Assembly: GCA_907165065.1 (NCBI GenBank)
Contig: OU015528.1
Span: 21,466,015 to 21,530,014 of the forward strand
Length of the DNA stretch: 64,000 nt
Origin: Caprimulgus europaeus
Lineage: Eukaryota > Chordata > Aves > Caprimulgiformes > Caprimulgidae
Reading direction: 5' to 3'
Shown here one piece after another: positions 1-12,059 of the stretch. A program made the position numbers and the translations under genes. Numbering within the stretch: position 1 is the first letter of the stretch; each line of letters starts with the position of its first letter. Below the pieces are notes generated by a model that was not told the origin of the DNA, searched no databases, and saw only the letters and a program-made list of their open reading frames with translations.

Positions 1-580
1 TTTATCAGACTGAGCATATTTCAATAAAATGACTATCTAATGTCCATAGCCGTATAAACGTTATTTATTGCGATGGCTTTTTGTCATGATGTCTCTTAAC
101 TGCCAATTAATTTTTTTATTTTTTTTCTGGAAATCACGGCTTTAACGATTTTATGATCGTATAAAGTAATGAAAATACAAGACAAGGACATTTTATTCTG
201 TTTGATCCCTTCAAAAGACACCTATAATAGTTTGGGGTTTATACAAGGTACCTTTCGAAATATTTCAGGGCTAATAGGGACCATCTGGACACAGATGATG
301 ATGTAATTTAATTTTTGTCAAGGTTTGTGTCTTAAAAAAAAAAAAAGTGCTGCACGGAGCTGTAATAGCGGGTTTGGGTGTTCTCCTAAATGCTTCACGT
401 TACTACAAAACACGGCATCGGAGACTAATTTTAAAGGCTTTCCACAGAAAAGGCAGAGGCAGCTGCAGCCCTGGATCTCAGAGGATGGCTCCTGCCCGCA
501 GACGGGACGCTGGGGCCTCCCCTTCTCCGGGAGCTGCTGCCCGGGGGTCCCGGCGCTGCCCTTCCCCTTCCTTCCCGCAG
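1..580 (+). other. WNT2: WNT2 intron 1, 3' part
   Basis: No exon 1 or signal-peptide sequence is visible here, so WNT2 exon 1 must lie upstream. The first 480 bases are AT-rich yet keep many CpG dinucleotides, and the last 100 bases are GC-rich. A pyrimidine-rich acceptor (CTTCCTTCCCGCAG) ends the intron at 580. An A-run sits near 334-345. Short open frames here have no recognisable similarity. Confidence 0.8.
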
Positions 581-804
581 GTACATGGGGGCCGTGGGCT
601 CGTCGCGAGTGATGTGCGACAACGTGCCGGGCCTGGTGAGCCGGCAGCGGCAGCTGTGCCGCCGGCACCCCGAGGCGATGCTCTCCATCGGCCGCGGCGT
701 GGCCGCCTGGACGGCCGAGTGCCAGCACCAGTTCCGCCGGCACCGCTGGGACTGCAACGCCCTGGAACGGGGGCAGCGCCTGCTCGGCCGCGTCCTGCTG
801 CGCA
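581..804 (+). CDS. WNT2: WNT2 coding exon 2
   Basis: The first base completes the Trp codon split with exon 1. The reading then begins [19 protein letters not shown] and ends GRVLLR plus the first base of a Ser codon. This is the N-terminal Wnt domain after the signal peptide, with the conserved [17 protein letters not shown] and HRW-x-C segments. The acceptor is CCCGCAG and the donor is A|GTGAGT at 805. Of 74 complete codons, 72 end in G or C, quite unlike exons 3-5. The usual Wnt HRWNC motif reads HRWDC here (GAC at 750-752), and several nearby residues are changed to Arg, Ala or Gly. The length (224 bases) and both splice phases fit exactly, so the exon is intact. Confidence 0.95.
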
Positions 805-810
805 GTGAGT

Positions 811-844
811 GGGGCGGGGTGCGGCGGGGTGGGGCCGGGCGGGG
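811..844 (+). promoter_or_regulatory. Candidate G-quadruplex beside the exon 2 donor
   Basis: Directly after the GTGAGT donor of exon 2 there are at least five runs of three to four G within 34 bases, separated by loops of one to six bases. This fits the usual G-quadruplex pattern on the coding strand, so it would also be present in the pre-mRNA. A role in splicing or transcription is inference only. Confidence 0.5.
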
Positions 845-2530
845 TCGGTGCCTTCCCGCCGGCTCGGGCGGGGCGCGCAGCCTTCGCGCCCCCGCCCTCG
901 GGTGGAGGGTAACGGGGGTTGCAGAGGGTGGGCGTGGGGGTTAGAGGAGCTTCAGGGACAGTCAGCGCTGGGGCTGGTACCGCCAGGGTGCCCGAGCAGC
1001 GATCGGTAACACCGGGAGAACCACGTCAAGCAGTGTCCCTGCGCCAGTTGTCCCCCTTCCTGGCAAGGGTGAAGCTTCGTTTTGCGTTTCCGGAGGAAGA
1101 GAAGGGGAGATGCAAAATTGTCCCAGGGTCTTGCAGTCAGCAAACAGCCGATCTGGTAACGAGAAGTGTTGCCGTGCTTAAAAACCTGTATCAAAGCAGA
1201 AGGACATGGACAAGGCTCAGAAAGGGGGGTTGGCATTTAAGTGCTGGCCCTGCAGTTCCAAACTTCTTGGTTCCTTAGTGCACAGTGGACCCCAAAACCA
1301 CAAATTAAGGGCTATATAGAAACTGGGGCACCTGAATGCAGCAGTTGGGCAGAACACAGCCCACCCTGTCTAGGCATACCAGGACTCTGGGAAGGCTGAA
1401 AGGGGCAGCCCACATCCGAACAGGATCCCAGCACATTGGGATGGCAGACAACAGCCCCTTCTACAGGCTGGTTCTTGCTGGAGCATCTCCCTGTGGAAGC
1501 GCAGCAGTAGGGTGTTGTGCCAGGCAGTGGGGTGCTGTGCTGCCTGTGGGGTGTGGGGTCTGTGTCCATGTGGGGCATCACTGCCCTCCAGGCCCCCAGC
1601 CCTCTCTGGGGGCTGCGACAGCTGGACCCTCAGAGCAGGTTCTGGGAGAGAGAGAAGTGGGGACACATCTGTCTGATAGGGGTGAGCCAGGCTTGTGCAG
1701 AACCCAAGCAGCGGAGGGCTGCAACGTGCTTCCCACCCTGAGGAGCATGGTTAAGCAGGGTGTTGTTGCAATCTAAATGTTGGACTAAGGCATCTGGTTA
1801 GTTTTCAAACAGCTCATATGGTCCTTTTGACTCAAAGAAAGGGCTGAGATCCTGTGTCAGGATGTCGTAATGCAAGTGATAAATGTGCTGAGATTCTTTG
1901 AAACTGCAGCTCTTTTCACCAAATGCCACACCTGAGTGCACAGCCGTGGTGCCCAGCTGGTGGGGCTGACCCTGCCCTGGCACTTGTGTCCCTGGGATGT
2001 CCCCAGTACCATCCAAGACAGCCTCTCTAGGCTGTGAGCAGCCTGGTACCTGTGAGGAGAGAAGGAGAAAAGTACCCCGGGGCCATTGCCCCAGCAGTGA
2101 GGATGGGCAGGAGGTGAGGTGACACTGGGAACGTGGACCTGAGCAGTGGGATTTAATCCACAGAGCATCAGGGTGCTAGGCTCTGCTGCTGGTAAGCACC
2201 TGGTTCCAGTAACCACTTCATGTTCCCTTAGCAATTACTTGTGAGTAACCAGTAACGTCACCCATCAGCTGAAGTTTTCGATGAGGTTTGTCTGACGTTC
2301 AGGAAAACATGTCTAGCAGAACATGACCTAATTCTGATGAGGCTATTTCATTAAAAAAAGTGAAAATGCAGTTGTTCCAAAAGTGAAATTTTCACTGTTG
2401 GCTCATAGGAGAGAATTAAGGCATCAGGCTCCTGAGTTCTCCACTGAGCCTGATCAGACAGTGATTGCGATGGGAAACATAGCTTGATATCGGTCTAATT
2501 TGAAATTAAATTGTTTTGATTAATAAACTC

Positions 2531-2582
2531 AAATGAAACACTTCTCTTCCAACAACTTCAGGTGTTTCATTTTAATTAATGC
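2531..2582. repeat. Inverted repeat, 11-bp arms
   Basis: The arms AAATGAAACAC (2531-2541) and GTGTTTCATTT (2572-2582) are perfect reverse complements with a 30-base spacer. TAAT-type homeobox core motifs flank the structure on both sides. It could form a stem-loop or be a paired binding site; neither can be shown from sequence alone. Confidence 0.5.
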
Positions 2583-3861
2583 TTTAAAAAGTTTTGCTAT
2601 TTCTGAATACATTTTCTCAGATATTAGTCCTTAAAAGAGCATGATTTGTAATAAACCTTAATATCTCCTGCCTGGCTTTGAAGGCAGTGTAGGGAAGGCT
2701 GGGTACTTTTGCAAGCTTTTCGTTGCTGTTTGCTGAAGGTTTGTGCAGCACACAGAAGTCTAGGGCTCATTCCTATTTGAAACATTTAGTTGCTACTGGA
2801 ATAGAAATACTAAATAGTAAGTCATATGGTGTAATGCTGCCTCTACAATAAAATCACAGATAACATTCTGTCTTTGGGGTCCTACTTTACCGTGCTAACA
2901 TTTCTTAAGGTTTACAAGTTCTCCAAACAGGTCTTTCTCGCTGCTAGTGGCCTTAGATACTGCACAAAAATCTACTGTCCACTCTTTCAATGCTAAGAAC
3001 TTTAAAAATATCTCAATATTCCATTATCACAAATAGTGTTGTGCCAATATATGACAGCTCTGCATTGTAAATTACTACCCCTTAAAATAAACTTACATTG
3101 AAATACATACCTGATAGCTTAAGAGTGTGCATAGCCTGCAAATACAGATAATGTTTTGTAAAATAAAGTATCTTCGTTAAGAGAAGGGGAAACTGCCTGT
3201 ACAGCTGGTGTGTGGAAGTCACAGCTGCCAGGGCAAACCCTGCCTGAAGCATGACACAAGCAGTGCCATTGATTTAATGGAACTTGTTTGTCTGAATTAC
3301 GGTTGCTGGGCTTGGTTCTAGGCAGAAAAACCTAAATTTAATTTATTTTTGGAAAATAACACCCAAGATTTCTCCCTACCACCTTTTAAGCAGGAAAGTT
3401 TATTCCAACTGCTTTGGATGAAGAAAAGCTAGTTTCAAGAGTTATTTGCAGTATTTTGCAATGTACATGTTGTTCCAGTGTCCCTATTTAATAATTTCTT
3501 AAACATATCTCTGAAATAGCACTTCATATATTTTTCTAAATTGATTAAACATGTTAGAAATACTAGCTGTCCTGTTCACATATCTGTACAGAACAACTGA
3601 TCTGTGCAAGTATATTAATCAATATCAGAAGCAAACATTTATGTTTTCCAACTCTAACACTGTATTGATGAGCTTTTACCAGGGAGGGGTCCAAGTTTAA
3701 GCCATGACTAATTCTGGCTCCAGGGAATGTGTATTTGTGTGATTTCAGCCCAGTTTTATCTTTTGCTCAGCAAAAAAGTCCAGGCTAACTGGCTGGAGTT
3801 AGGAGAGCCACTCCAAACTAACTACCCCAACAGTTTTTAAAGTGACTTTTTTTTGTTTCAG

Positions 3862-4139
3862 GTAGTCGGGAATCTGCTTTTGTACATGCCATCTCCTCTG
3901 CTGGAGTTGTTTTTGCCATCACCAGGGCATGTAGCCAAGGGGAACTGAAATCCTGTTCCTGTGATCCCAAGAAGAAAGGCTCTGCCAAGGACAGCAAGGG
4001 CCATTTTGACTGGGGTGGCTGCAGCGATAACATAGACTATGGCATAAAATTTGCCAGAGCCTTTGTGGATGCCAAAGAACGGAAAGGAAAAGATGCAAGG
4101 GCGCTGATGAACCTTCACAACAACAGAGCTGGAAGGAAG
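3862..4139 (+). CDS. WNT2: WNT2 coding exon 3
   Basis: The first two bases (GT) complete the Ser codon begun in exon 2, giving [20 protein letters not shown]. The exon continues through [38 protein letters not shown] and [13 protein letters not shown]. These are the central conserved blocks of the Wnt helical domain, including the CSCD and WGGCSDN cysteine motifs. The acceptor is TTTCAG|GTAGTCGG and the donor is AAG|GTGGGT at 4140. The exon has 278 bases, and its end leaves the frame at a codon boundary, which matches the next exon. The [11 protein letters not shown] segment is the part that best separates WNT2 from WNT2B. Confidence 0.97.
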
Positions 4140-7076
4140 GTGGGTGTCCATCCAACAGATGCCTGGAGATGCTCTGAGAGAGCTCTCGGGTCTGGGGCAG
4201 GTCATGGTGGTCTTAGCAGTTAGGAAGAGGTATGGTGTGAGCAGGAGCCTGAGGTGCTATTTCTGCCTCCCTCGGAGGTTCAGTGTGGCAGAGAGCTCCT
4301 AACAGACTGAAATCATCTGCTTCATAGCTCTCCCGTCTAAATCAGTTCAGCGGCTCCTCTGGTGGAAGTTCAGCGGGAGTCCAAGTCATTGTAGCAACAG
4401 TTTGGATGGAGGTTTTGTTTTGAGCCTAATCCTTATATATGGAGGAGTTTTACTTTTGGTCGATAAAGAATAGAAATTCTTAAGGGAGACTGGAGACCAC
4501 ATTGAAGAACAGGCTTGACTAGTAAAGAGCGTATTCATAATTGCATTGGGGAAAAAAAAAATCCTGTCCATTCCTGTGTGTATACAGTGAACCTAAACAC
4601 AAAGTCAGCAGAGATAAAATACAATCACTTCACTTTTCAAGAAAATAAATCCAAAATACGTGTCCTGACAAAAGGCACTGGCCTTGGGGCATGACCTGCT
4701 CTAAACAAACCTTTTTCTAAACGTTGTATGAAAATGCAATTCCTGAATTTCAACAAGAAGAGTCTTTACTCTTTTATTGTAGATGAGTAGAAGGAGTAGT
4801 TGCTGGGTGTGTTGTCCACTGCTGGTGCAAGGGCTGAGGAATACGTGCACTAACATTTTATGGTGATAGCTATAAATAGTAAGAATAGTGCATGAAACTG
4901 GAACACACTGTTTGATTATTCAAAACGTATTCAAAATTTGCTGCATCCATGACATCTGCAATAATACAGAAAAATATTTTGCAGTGCTAGACCAAGGACT
5001 TCTAAAATGGTTTGCAGAGACATCCTGTTTCTTGTCTTTGGTTTTCCTGTATTTCAGTAGGAAGTGAATTGTTCATGTTCTGATCTTTTTGTATTAAAAA
5101 GTTCCCTGTATAAACTGTAAAATTGTTCTATATTAACTATCCCTTTTTAGAAGAAAATATACCATTTTAATGAATTGCACTGCAAGTAGATAATTTTTCT
5201 GATAAATGTTTCTCCTTCAACATCTTTCCTGCACCTGTTTATTACCAGAAGGTTTAATTAATATATTATATAGACAGATGAGGCTATTCAGATCAGTGAT
5301 ATGTGTATTCAGTACTATGGTTGTATCTATGTTGCTGTCCAAAAGAGACTTCAGTCTACAGCACAAACAAAGGCTTCACAGGGGTGGAGTAGCTCCATGC
5401 TGGGAAGTACTTTCTGGAATAATTGAGTATCTTAGTAAGTTTTAAAAAATACATATGCCAAATGATAAGACAGTATTGGTAAGCAGGTAGTTGGGGCTTT
5501 TTTATTGTTGTTTTTTATAAAAAAGATAAACTGTCTTTAATAAATGTATTTGATTAAAAATAATCAACACATTCCCATAAGCTTTAGCACCTGCTGTTTA
5601 GGGGATGCTGTTTTGTATCCACAGTGCAGGGACCTCACTACCTCAGCCTGCTCACAAGCCTGACATTCAGATGTGGATGAGACCAGCTGTGCCCTTGCGT
5701 TTTTCTTACCACCAAAAAGGGTGTTGATAGTTTTCTTTTAAAACTAGACTTTCAGATTTTACTAATTCAAAAATACATTGAATAAATATTTATAGTAATC
5801 CCATATGAATCATACAAAATAATATGCTGTGTATCAGTATGGGAACATCACTGACAAAAGAATCCTGCATCCCTATCTGCTGCTTCTGGCTATTCCAGGC
5901 CTCAGTCCAGCAAGTTTTTTTAAACACAGAAGTAGTTTAAGTGATTCCTACCCAGATAATTAAAACCAAGCATCTGCTTAAATTTCTTTCTGAGCAGAAT
6001 CCCAGTTTTGTGATAGTGCTGTTAGCAATGAAGTGGGGCTGTGGGAACATCAGTCACTTATTTGAAATAGTCAAATTTTTTCCAAGGTGGAAAGAAGGAA
6101 AATTAGAAGTACTTTGGTTTTATGACATGTTCTCACTTTAATACTAAGAGCTTGACTGAAAATGCCACCCCACTGTGCATCAGTCTCACTCCTAATCATG
6201 GAGCTTTTCCCCCTCTTACCTTCCTCCTGTGATACTGTTCCTCTTGTACAAACTCTAAAATGTTTGTATTTCATGAACCCTTAAGGCATAATTTTTATAC
6301 ATCAATTATCCATCTCTTCAGAATTAGGAATGAATTATTTATTGTATATGAACCCACCCAGCTGTTCTCCAGCATCATACAGGTGATGGCTTAAATGTCT
6401 GAGAGGAACCTGAAATGGCTTTAATGCCACCCAGACATTAAATTAGTGATGAAGGTGATCTCTTCAGTGCAAGCTAGTGAAGGTATTTTTCTAAAATGTT
6501 TGTTAAAAGGTTTCTAAGCATTTAAAAAAATACTGTATTTAAAATTTTGCATAGATCTGATGCAGAGACCAGGTACGATGCTTTGCACAGTCTCTGTAAA
6601 AACATTTAAATATTAAAAGCCTATGAATTTCTTGGCAATATTTGAAACACTATTCAGGGCAAAGGGTAACTTCATGAAGGCGAGCTAGAGAGGGTCAGCG
6701 TGGCGATGGTTCAGCTGGAATGATGGGGAAAGGGGGTACCTTTGCCTACCGAGGGGCTGGGTGAGTCTGTATATTTCCCATATCACTTCCTCCCGTCCAG
6801 TCTGTTTCTGTGAGTCATGGACCATCTGCACCCTCGGGATGGCTGGCAGGAGCGGGGAAGGTAAGCCCACCAGCCGGAGGGTTGTGTGTACGGTTGTCAA
6901 GCGCCCAGAGCAGACCAGCCATGTGGGGATGACTTGATGCTACCAGTGGGTGTCACTACAGACCGTGATTTGGAGACCCGCAGCAAGCCTGGCATTGCGG
7001 GGTGGATGTAAAAGGGACGAGAGGAGTAAACTACAGTTTGTTTTACCTGTGTATGTTCTACTGCATTTCTAAACAG
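4140..7076 (+). other. WNT2: WNT2 intron 3
   Basis: AT-rich intron of about 2.9 kb with a GTGGGT donor and a TTTCTAAACAG acceptor. I recognise no coding exon, RNA gene or transposable element in it. A slightly GC-richer patch lies at about 6690-7000, next to exon 4. Confidence 0.85.
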
Positions 7077-7341
7077 GCCGTGAAGCGGTTTTTGAAACAG
7101 GAGTGCAAATGTCACGGTGTGAGTGGATCATGCACTCTAAGGACCTGTTGGCTGGCCATGGCGGACTTCAGGAAAACGGGAGATTATCTGTGGAAGAAGT
7201 ACAATGGAGCGATTCAGGTGGTGATGAATCAAGATGGCACGGGTTTCACCGTGGCTAATAAGAGATTTAAGAAGCCAACTAAGAATGACCTGGTATACTT
7301 TGAAAGCTCTCCGGACTACTGTATCAGGGACAGGGATGTAG
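7077..7341 (+). CDS. WNT2: WNT2 coding exon 4, with the lipidation site
   Basis: Reads [19 protein letters not shown] and on through [20 protein letters not shown] to [11 protein letters not shown] plus one base. The [10 protein letters not shown] loop is the Wnt thumb. Its first Ser (codon 7122-7124) corresponds by family alignment to the Ser that Porcupine palmitoleoylates, which is needed for secretion and Frizzled binding. The acceptor is AAACAG|GCC and the donor is G|GTAAGG at 7342. The frame happens to stay open into both introns, so a naive open frame (7002-7421) is longer than the exon. Length and phases agree with exons 3 and 5. Confidence 0.97.
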
Positions 7342-7420
7342 GTAAGGATCTATTGTTACGCATTAATGGTTTTATTTCAGATGTTTGTTCTTTGAAGGTC
7401 AAAAACTATCATTATTATTG

Positions 7421-7463
7421 AGTGTGTATGTGTATATATATATTTTTATATATATAATGTATA
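7421..7463. repeat. TG/TA microsatellite
   Basis: Alternating TG and TA dinucleotides, interrupted by a short T run, begin about 80 bases after the exon 4 donor. Confidence 0.7.
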
Positions 7464-10400
7464 AATCCATGCATGCAACCAGCAAGAAACAGGCAGGAAG
7501 ATGTTTTGGAAGGACATCTCTGTACAAGAACAATAGCTCCTCGATGCCCCTAGATGTATGACAGCCCATTGTTCTAATATAATTTAGCAATTTCTTCTGG
7601 ATGCTATGGAGCCCTGGAGATGCTGCAACACAAAAGCTGCTTTTAGGACAAGTTTGAATTATGCTCTGGAGGCAGGTCCATACTGTACACAGCCACGTAC
7701 ATACTTGTATCACACAGCTCATTCCAGAGCTGCCAGATGTAACCACAGCAGCCCAAAGTCCCATGGTGTCCCTATGATACCACCTCCTGTCATTTTGCTT
7801 CTCTTCCATATTGTTATGCTGCTGCTGCAAACTCCCAAGAGACCAGTGTCCTTGTCTATCTGTACATTCCCCCTAAAGCTCACTGTGGACCATGGTCCCC
7901 CTAGCTGTAGACACACCTCTCCCCATTGGTAACATAGGCAGCATGGCAGCTTGGTGCAAACTGTGCTTGCACCAGTCCATGCAGCTGTCGGTAACGTGGT
8001 GCAAGGCAGCTGGAGGACCTGTGAGTGGGTGAAAGAATAGAGGTTGGTGGGGCACAGCACACTGCATCGAGTGGCACAGCTGGTTGTTCCTCTTTATGAG
8101 ACAGAGTTGGCTCCGTCTGTGATAACCATCACATTTTCTTAAGAGTCATGCCAGCCCCAGTGGGAAGAGGTGAAGTTTCAGGGCTGCTATCAGCACTGAT
8201 TTTTTCTGCTTTCAGAGATTTCAATAGAGATACGCTTAACGGTGTTTCAGGATTCAAGGCACTGCCAAGCACCTGGAATCCTGCTCACTGTTCTTGACCC
8301 GTGTGTAGTATTTCCTCATGTGGCAATTAAAAACTAGAAACTAGAAAAACAGGAATTTGGAAAAGAGAGCCAGACTCAGTAATGTATGAAAGATGTTGTG
8401 GAACTAATTAATAGGTTGTAGAACATACCAAATTGCACCCGGTATGACATATCCGTAAGTATCTGGATAGCAATGCAGCTCAACTCTTTTTGGCACTGCT
8501 GCGTATTTACAATCCAAGTTTATTTGGAATAAGCATTGCAAAACAACTGTACTTAAATAAGAACAATATGTGAAATCCTGGTCATGTACTGTTGACTTCA
8601 GTGAACGCAGAATTTCATCCAGTACGCTTACGTTGCACAGAGTTTCTGGTTAGTTGAGTAGTCAAGGTAATTTTAAATGTTATTTATGGCTTTTGCAGGT
8701 GATGCTTATTACCTACACGAGCACATATTGTTCCTTGAATACTTTACCGATACTGTAAAGTATAATACTTTAATCCAAGTGAATAAATGGGTGTATTGTG
8801 GCATTGTGCAGAGACTGACTTTGCAGACTTGGATTTATTAAAATATTTATTTATTGAAGTTGCCTCATTCATTATAGAACCCATTATTTCTTTCCCATTT
8901 AAAGGAGAAGCCATACATGACCCACTTCTATGTCAAAAAGCTGTTTAATAATCTCTTTGTACTAAGCATAATCTGACCTGTCAGTCTTGTTATCATGGAG
9001 GAGAGTGGGCATTTTTCATCGCAGTGTATTACGTGCACTTGCCTGATGCTGTGAAGCCTGGCCAGAGATGGCAGAGTCTGACATGTGCTTTGGCTCAGCT
9101 CAAGATAAGGCTGCATATGAGGTGGTTTTTTTCTGCTGCCCAGAATTTGGAGAACGTGGCTGTTTGAAAGAGCACATTTTTGGCAAGCTGCAGTAAAACT
9201 TTAATGGGATGCGGGATGCCCTGCTGCTCGCATAGAGCACAGAAAGAATCAGATGAACAAAAACTGGTCTGGCTTTGAGAAAGGTAATTTTGGCAGCTGA
9301 GCAGCATTTTTCTTTATTACCTTTGGTTTGCCCTGTTGAGCACTCCAGAGTGTCATCCCTGTTAAATGACTGGAAATGAAATGAGATTGTGGAAGTCTGA
9401 GTCTGGAAATAGGTGGGGAGCATCTCAATGTCAGCTAAATCTAATACCACAGCGCTTTGGTATGTCCTCAAATACAGTTCTGTCTTTCATTCTACGGGGA
9501 GTTCAAGCAAGTTAGTGCTTCAGAAAAAAAGTATATCTGGAGATTGGATAGTATTGGGACTGAACGAAGGATTCCAGAGCGAATCTGATGAAGCGTCACA
9601 ATTTAGCCAGGAAACAGCTTCACAAACTCTGAAACGATTGAGCTAGTGACCTCTGTGGCTTGGGTGTGCTAACACATACAAACCAGTAAATTAAAGGTGC
9701 TCAGGGGTTATGTCATCAGCAGGCTATCCAAAAAAAACACATACCTCTCCTGCCATCAGGGCTTTTAGCTCTGGCTCTTCTCTCCAGGGGCGGGCAGTCT
9801 GCCTAGGGGAGCCAGATGGACACACATGCATCACCCCTACAACATGAAAAATGTGGTATTATTTATTTTTTATTTTCTATAAGGAAAAGAAGAGTTATTG
9901 CTTTCAGGACAGATATAGTATGTGGAATTCACTAATAGCAGTGCAATAGCAAGGAGTGTAATAACCCCGTAACTTCTTGTCTAGCATTAAGATTTCATAA
10001 CTTTCAGAAATGGACCAAAGGAAATTCTCCAGAAGTGCTCAGAATTTACTTCACTCTGCTCGCATGGATGCTCAAATAATTTTTACTCACAGTTTTATAC
10101 TCATAATTTGATGGAAGCAGAGGCAGGACATCCCAGAGGGCTTTTGAAAAATCTTGTAATGAACTTCCTGATTTTGCCACAATTTGCATGGTCTTTCCTT
10201 ATATTATCATAAGTTTTCAGCTCCCAAAACCAGTACAAGCATACCCAAGACTACACAGGGAGAGACCTGTTAGAAATGATAAAGCTGTGAAGGGAACTCA
10301 GGTGATGACAACACAAGTAGCAGTCCCACTGTCGCATGTGCTATTTTACCCTGAATGCGTCACTTCACCTCTGAAATGCTCTAAAAAAACCTTGCTTGTC

Positions 10401-12024
10401 TGCTTGTAAGCTTCTGTTAGAAACAGTTTAAGTTTTGAAAGATTGCTGTTTGGCCATCTGTGCAGGCCAGGTTGATTGAAAGCTGTTGCGAGTTTGTCAT
10501 GTTTTCAACATATTGGTGGACAAGCAGAGTCTGCTTCAGGATTCGATGTTCGAGCAGCCGCCACATGGGCATCCCCGGCTTGCTGGCTGAGGCTTTGTGA
10601 CAGGACTTGGTACATAGAGACTATTTTGCAGTAAGGTCTTACTGCAAAAAACCTCATTTTACAACAAGTTTATTAAAAATTAATTGATAGAGAACAACCA
10701 AGAAACTTGGGCAGTGTTTGAGTGCAGCCTCTTCCTGCAGGGAGAACCCCACCAAAGTGTGTAGAGCAAGCTGAGCTCAGCTACACACGTTGAGGTGGTG
10801 CATGTGGAGTGGAGAGGTTGCATCCCCGAGTGTGGACACTGAGATGGAGGTGATGGAAGAGCGGCAGGATGGTGTTGGTGAGTGTGCGTTGACTGTCTGC
10901 AACTCTTCTGGTAGCAGTGAGGATTCAGCTGCGTGAAGGTGATGGTGGGGCAAAGAGGCAGATTGTGTCCATGTGCAGATGGTCTCAGGCTGCTGCAGCA
11001 GTCCCTCAGGACCTCCTGCAAGTGCCTGGGCCATGTGCTTCAAGTCATCTGTACATTTCTCCTGACACTCACGTGGTCCTGGTTTGAGTGCTGTCAAAAG
11101 CCAGCGTTGTTGCCTCTGCCTGCGTGTAGGAGGTGGATTGCATACGAATGTTGTGAGGGCCACCTCCTGTGTCCCCAACAGGCAGTCAGGGTCCTGTGGC
11201 TGTGTTTGAGGACCCTCCACACCTCATGGCCTGGTGGAGAGTACTGTGGAGATGCATGTGCAGTGCTACAGGCAGCCCCATGGAGCTGCACATTGGGTGG
11301 CAAACCATGAGCTCAGGGTGATCTGCTTCGGGTCCTTCACAGGATTATTTTAATGTTAATTTATTTCCTTTGCTGCCTCATGTAAGCCATTTGCTGCATT
11401 TTTGAGATGAATGAGACCAAGTCCAGAGGGAAAGAAAAATGTGAATCTGAAGTATAGCCTGCAAAGTATTGGTGTTGGGCAAGATGTGTTAGTACTTGAG
11501 GTATGTAACCCGTGGAGGGAAACCAATCCTGATTTATGTCAGGAACTTTTCACTGAGGTTAGCTGCATACAGTTAGTCCCTGTGTGACTTCTTGGCCCAT
11601 ATCTTCCATTTTACGCATTGCAAACATGTTGGGTGCATTCCCAGCCCCGTGCAAGCTGACAGTGGAGCTTGTGATGACTCCTGTCAGGACAGCTCTCCTG
11701 CAAGCACCACCTGGCAAGGGAGCGACACAGTCACCCCAAGAGCCTCTGGGAGCTGAGAGGTTATGGCAGCTATCACTGGCTATGGAAATTAGACCTAGAC
11801 ACATGTTTACTCTAAACTGGTTCTGGATAAGCTGTTTTTATCAGCACATTGCTGTCCCTTTGTTGCTGGCCTGGGAAATCCCAGCCCCTCCAGGCAAGGC
11901 TGGCTCTGGTTCCTGTTCTCTCCAGCCTTGCTATACTGGGGTCTTGTACACAGGTTCCACGTGAATCTTTGAATCCTTGATTCTAAAAGTAGTTTCAGAG
12001 CTACTTTTCTGTGAATATATCCTC

Positions 12025-12059
12025 TTTTTTTTTCTTTTTTTTTTTTTTTTTTATTTTTT
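12025..12059. repeat. Poly(T) tract
   Basis: A run of T broken by single C and A bases. It could be a decayed poly(A) tail of a minus-strand insertion, but no body of an element is recognisable beside it. Confidence 0.6.

Larger units (their letters stand above)
805..3861 (+). other. WNT2: WNT2 intron 2
   Basis: Intron with a GTGAGT donor and a TTTTTTTGTTTCAG acceptor. It opens with a dense G-run cluster (811-844) and stays CpG-rich to about 1,050. From 1,300 to 2,200 it is moderately GC-rich unique sequence. After that it becomes AT-rich, with an 11-bp inverted repeat at 2531-2582. No coding exon or mobile element was recognised. Confidence 0.85.

Noticed and set aside
325..612. Plus-strand frame running into WNT2 exon 2, considered as WNT2 exon 1
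   Set aside because: Starts in an A run, is in a frame other than the Wnt frame at 581, and has no signal peptide. The acceptor at 580 shows that the exon starts later.
7002..7421. 139-residue plus-strand open frame covering WNT2 exon 4
   Set aside because: Only the middle (7077-7341) is Wnt. Both ends are intron sequence that happens to stay open, and splice sites and phases define the exon.
10777..11220. 147-residue minus-strand frame in WNT2 intron 4
   Set aside because: Low-complexity His/Pro/Ser-rich translation overlapped by frames on the other strand. No support.
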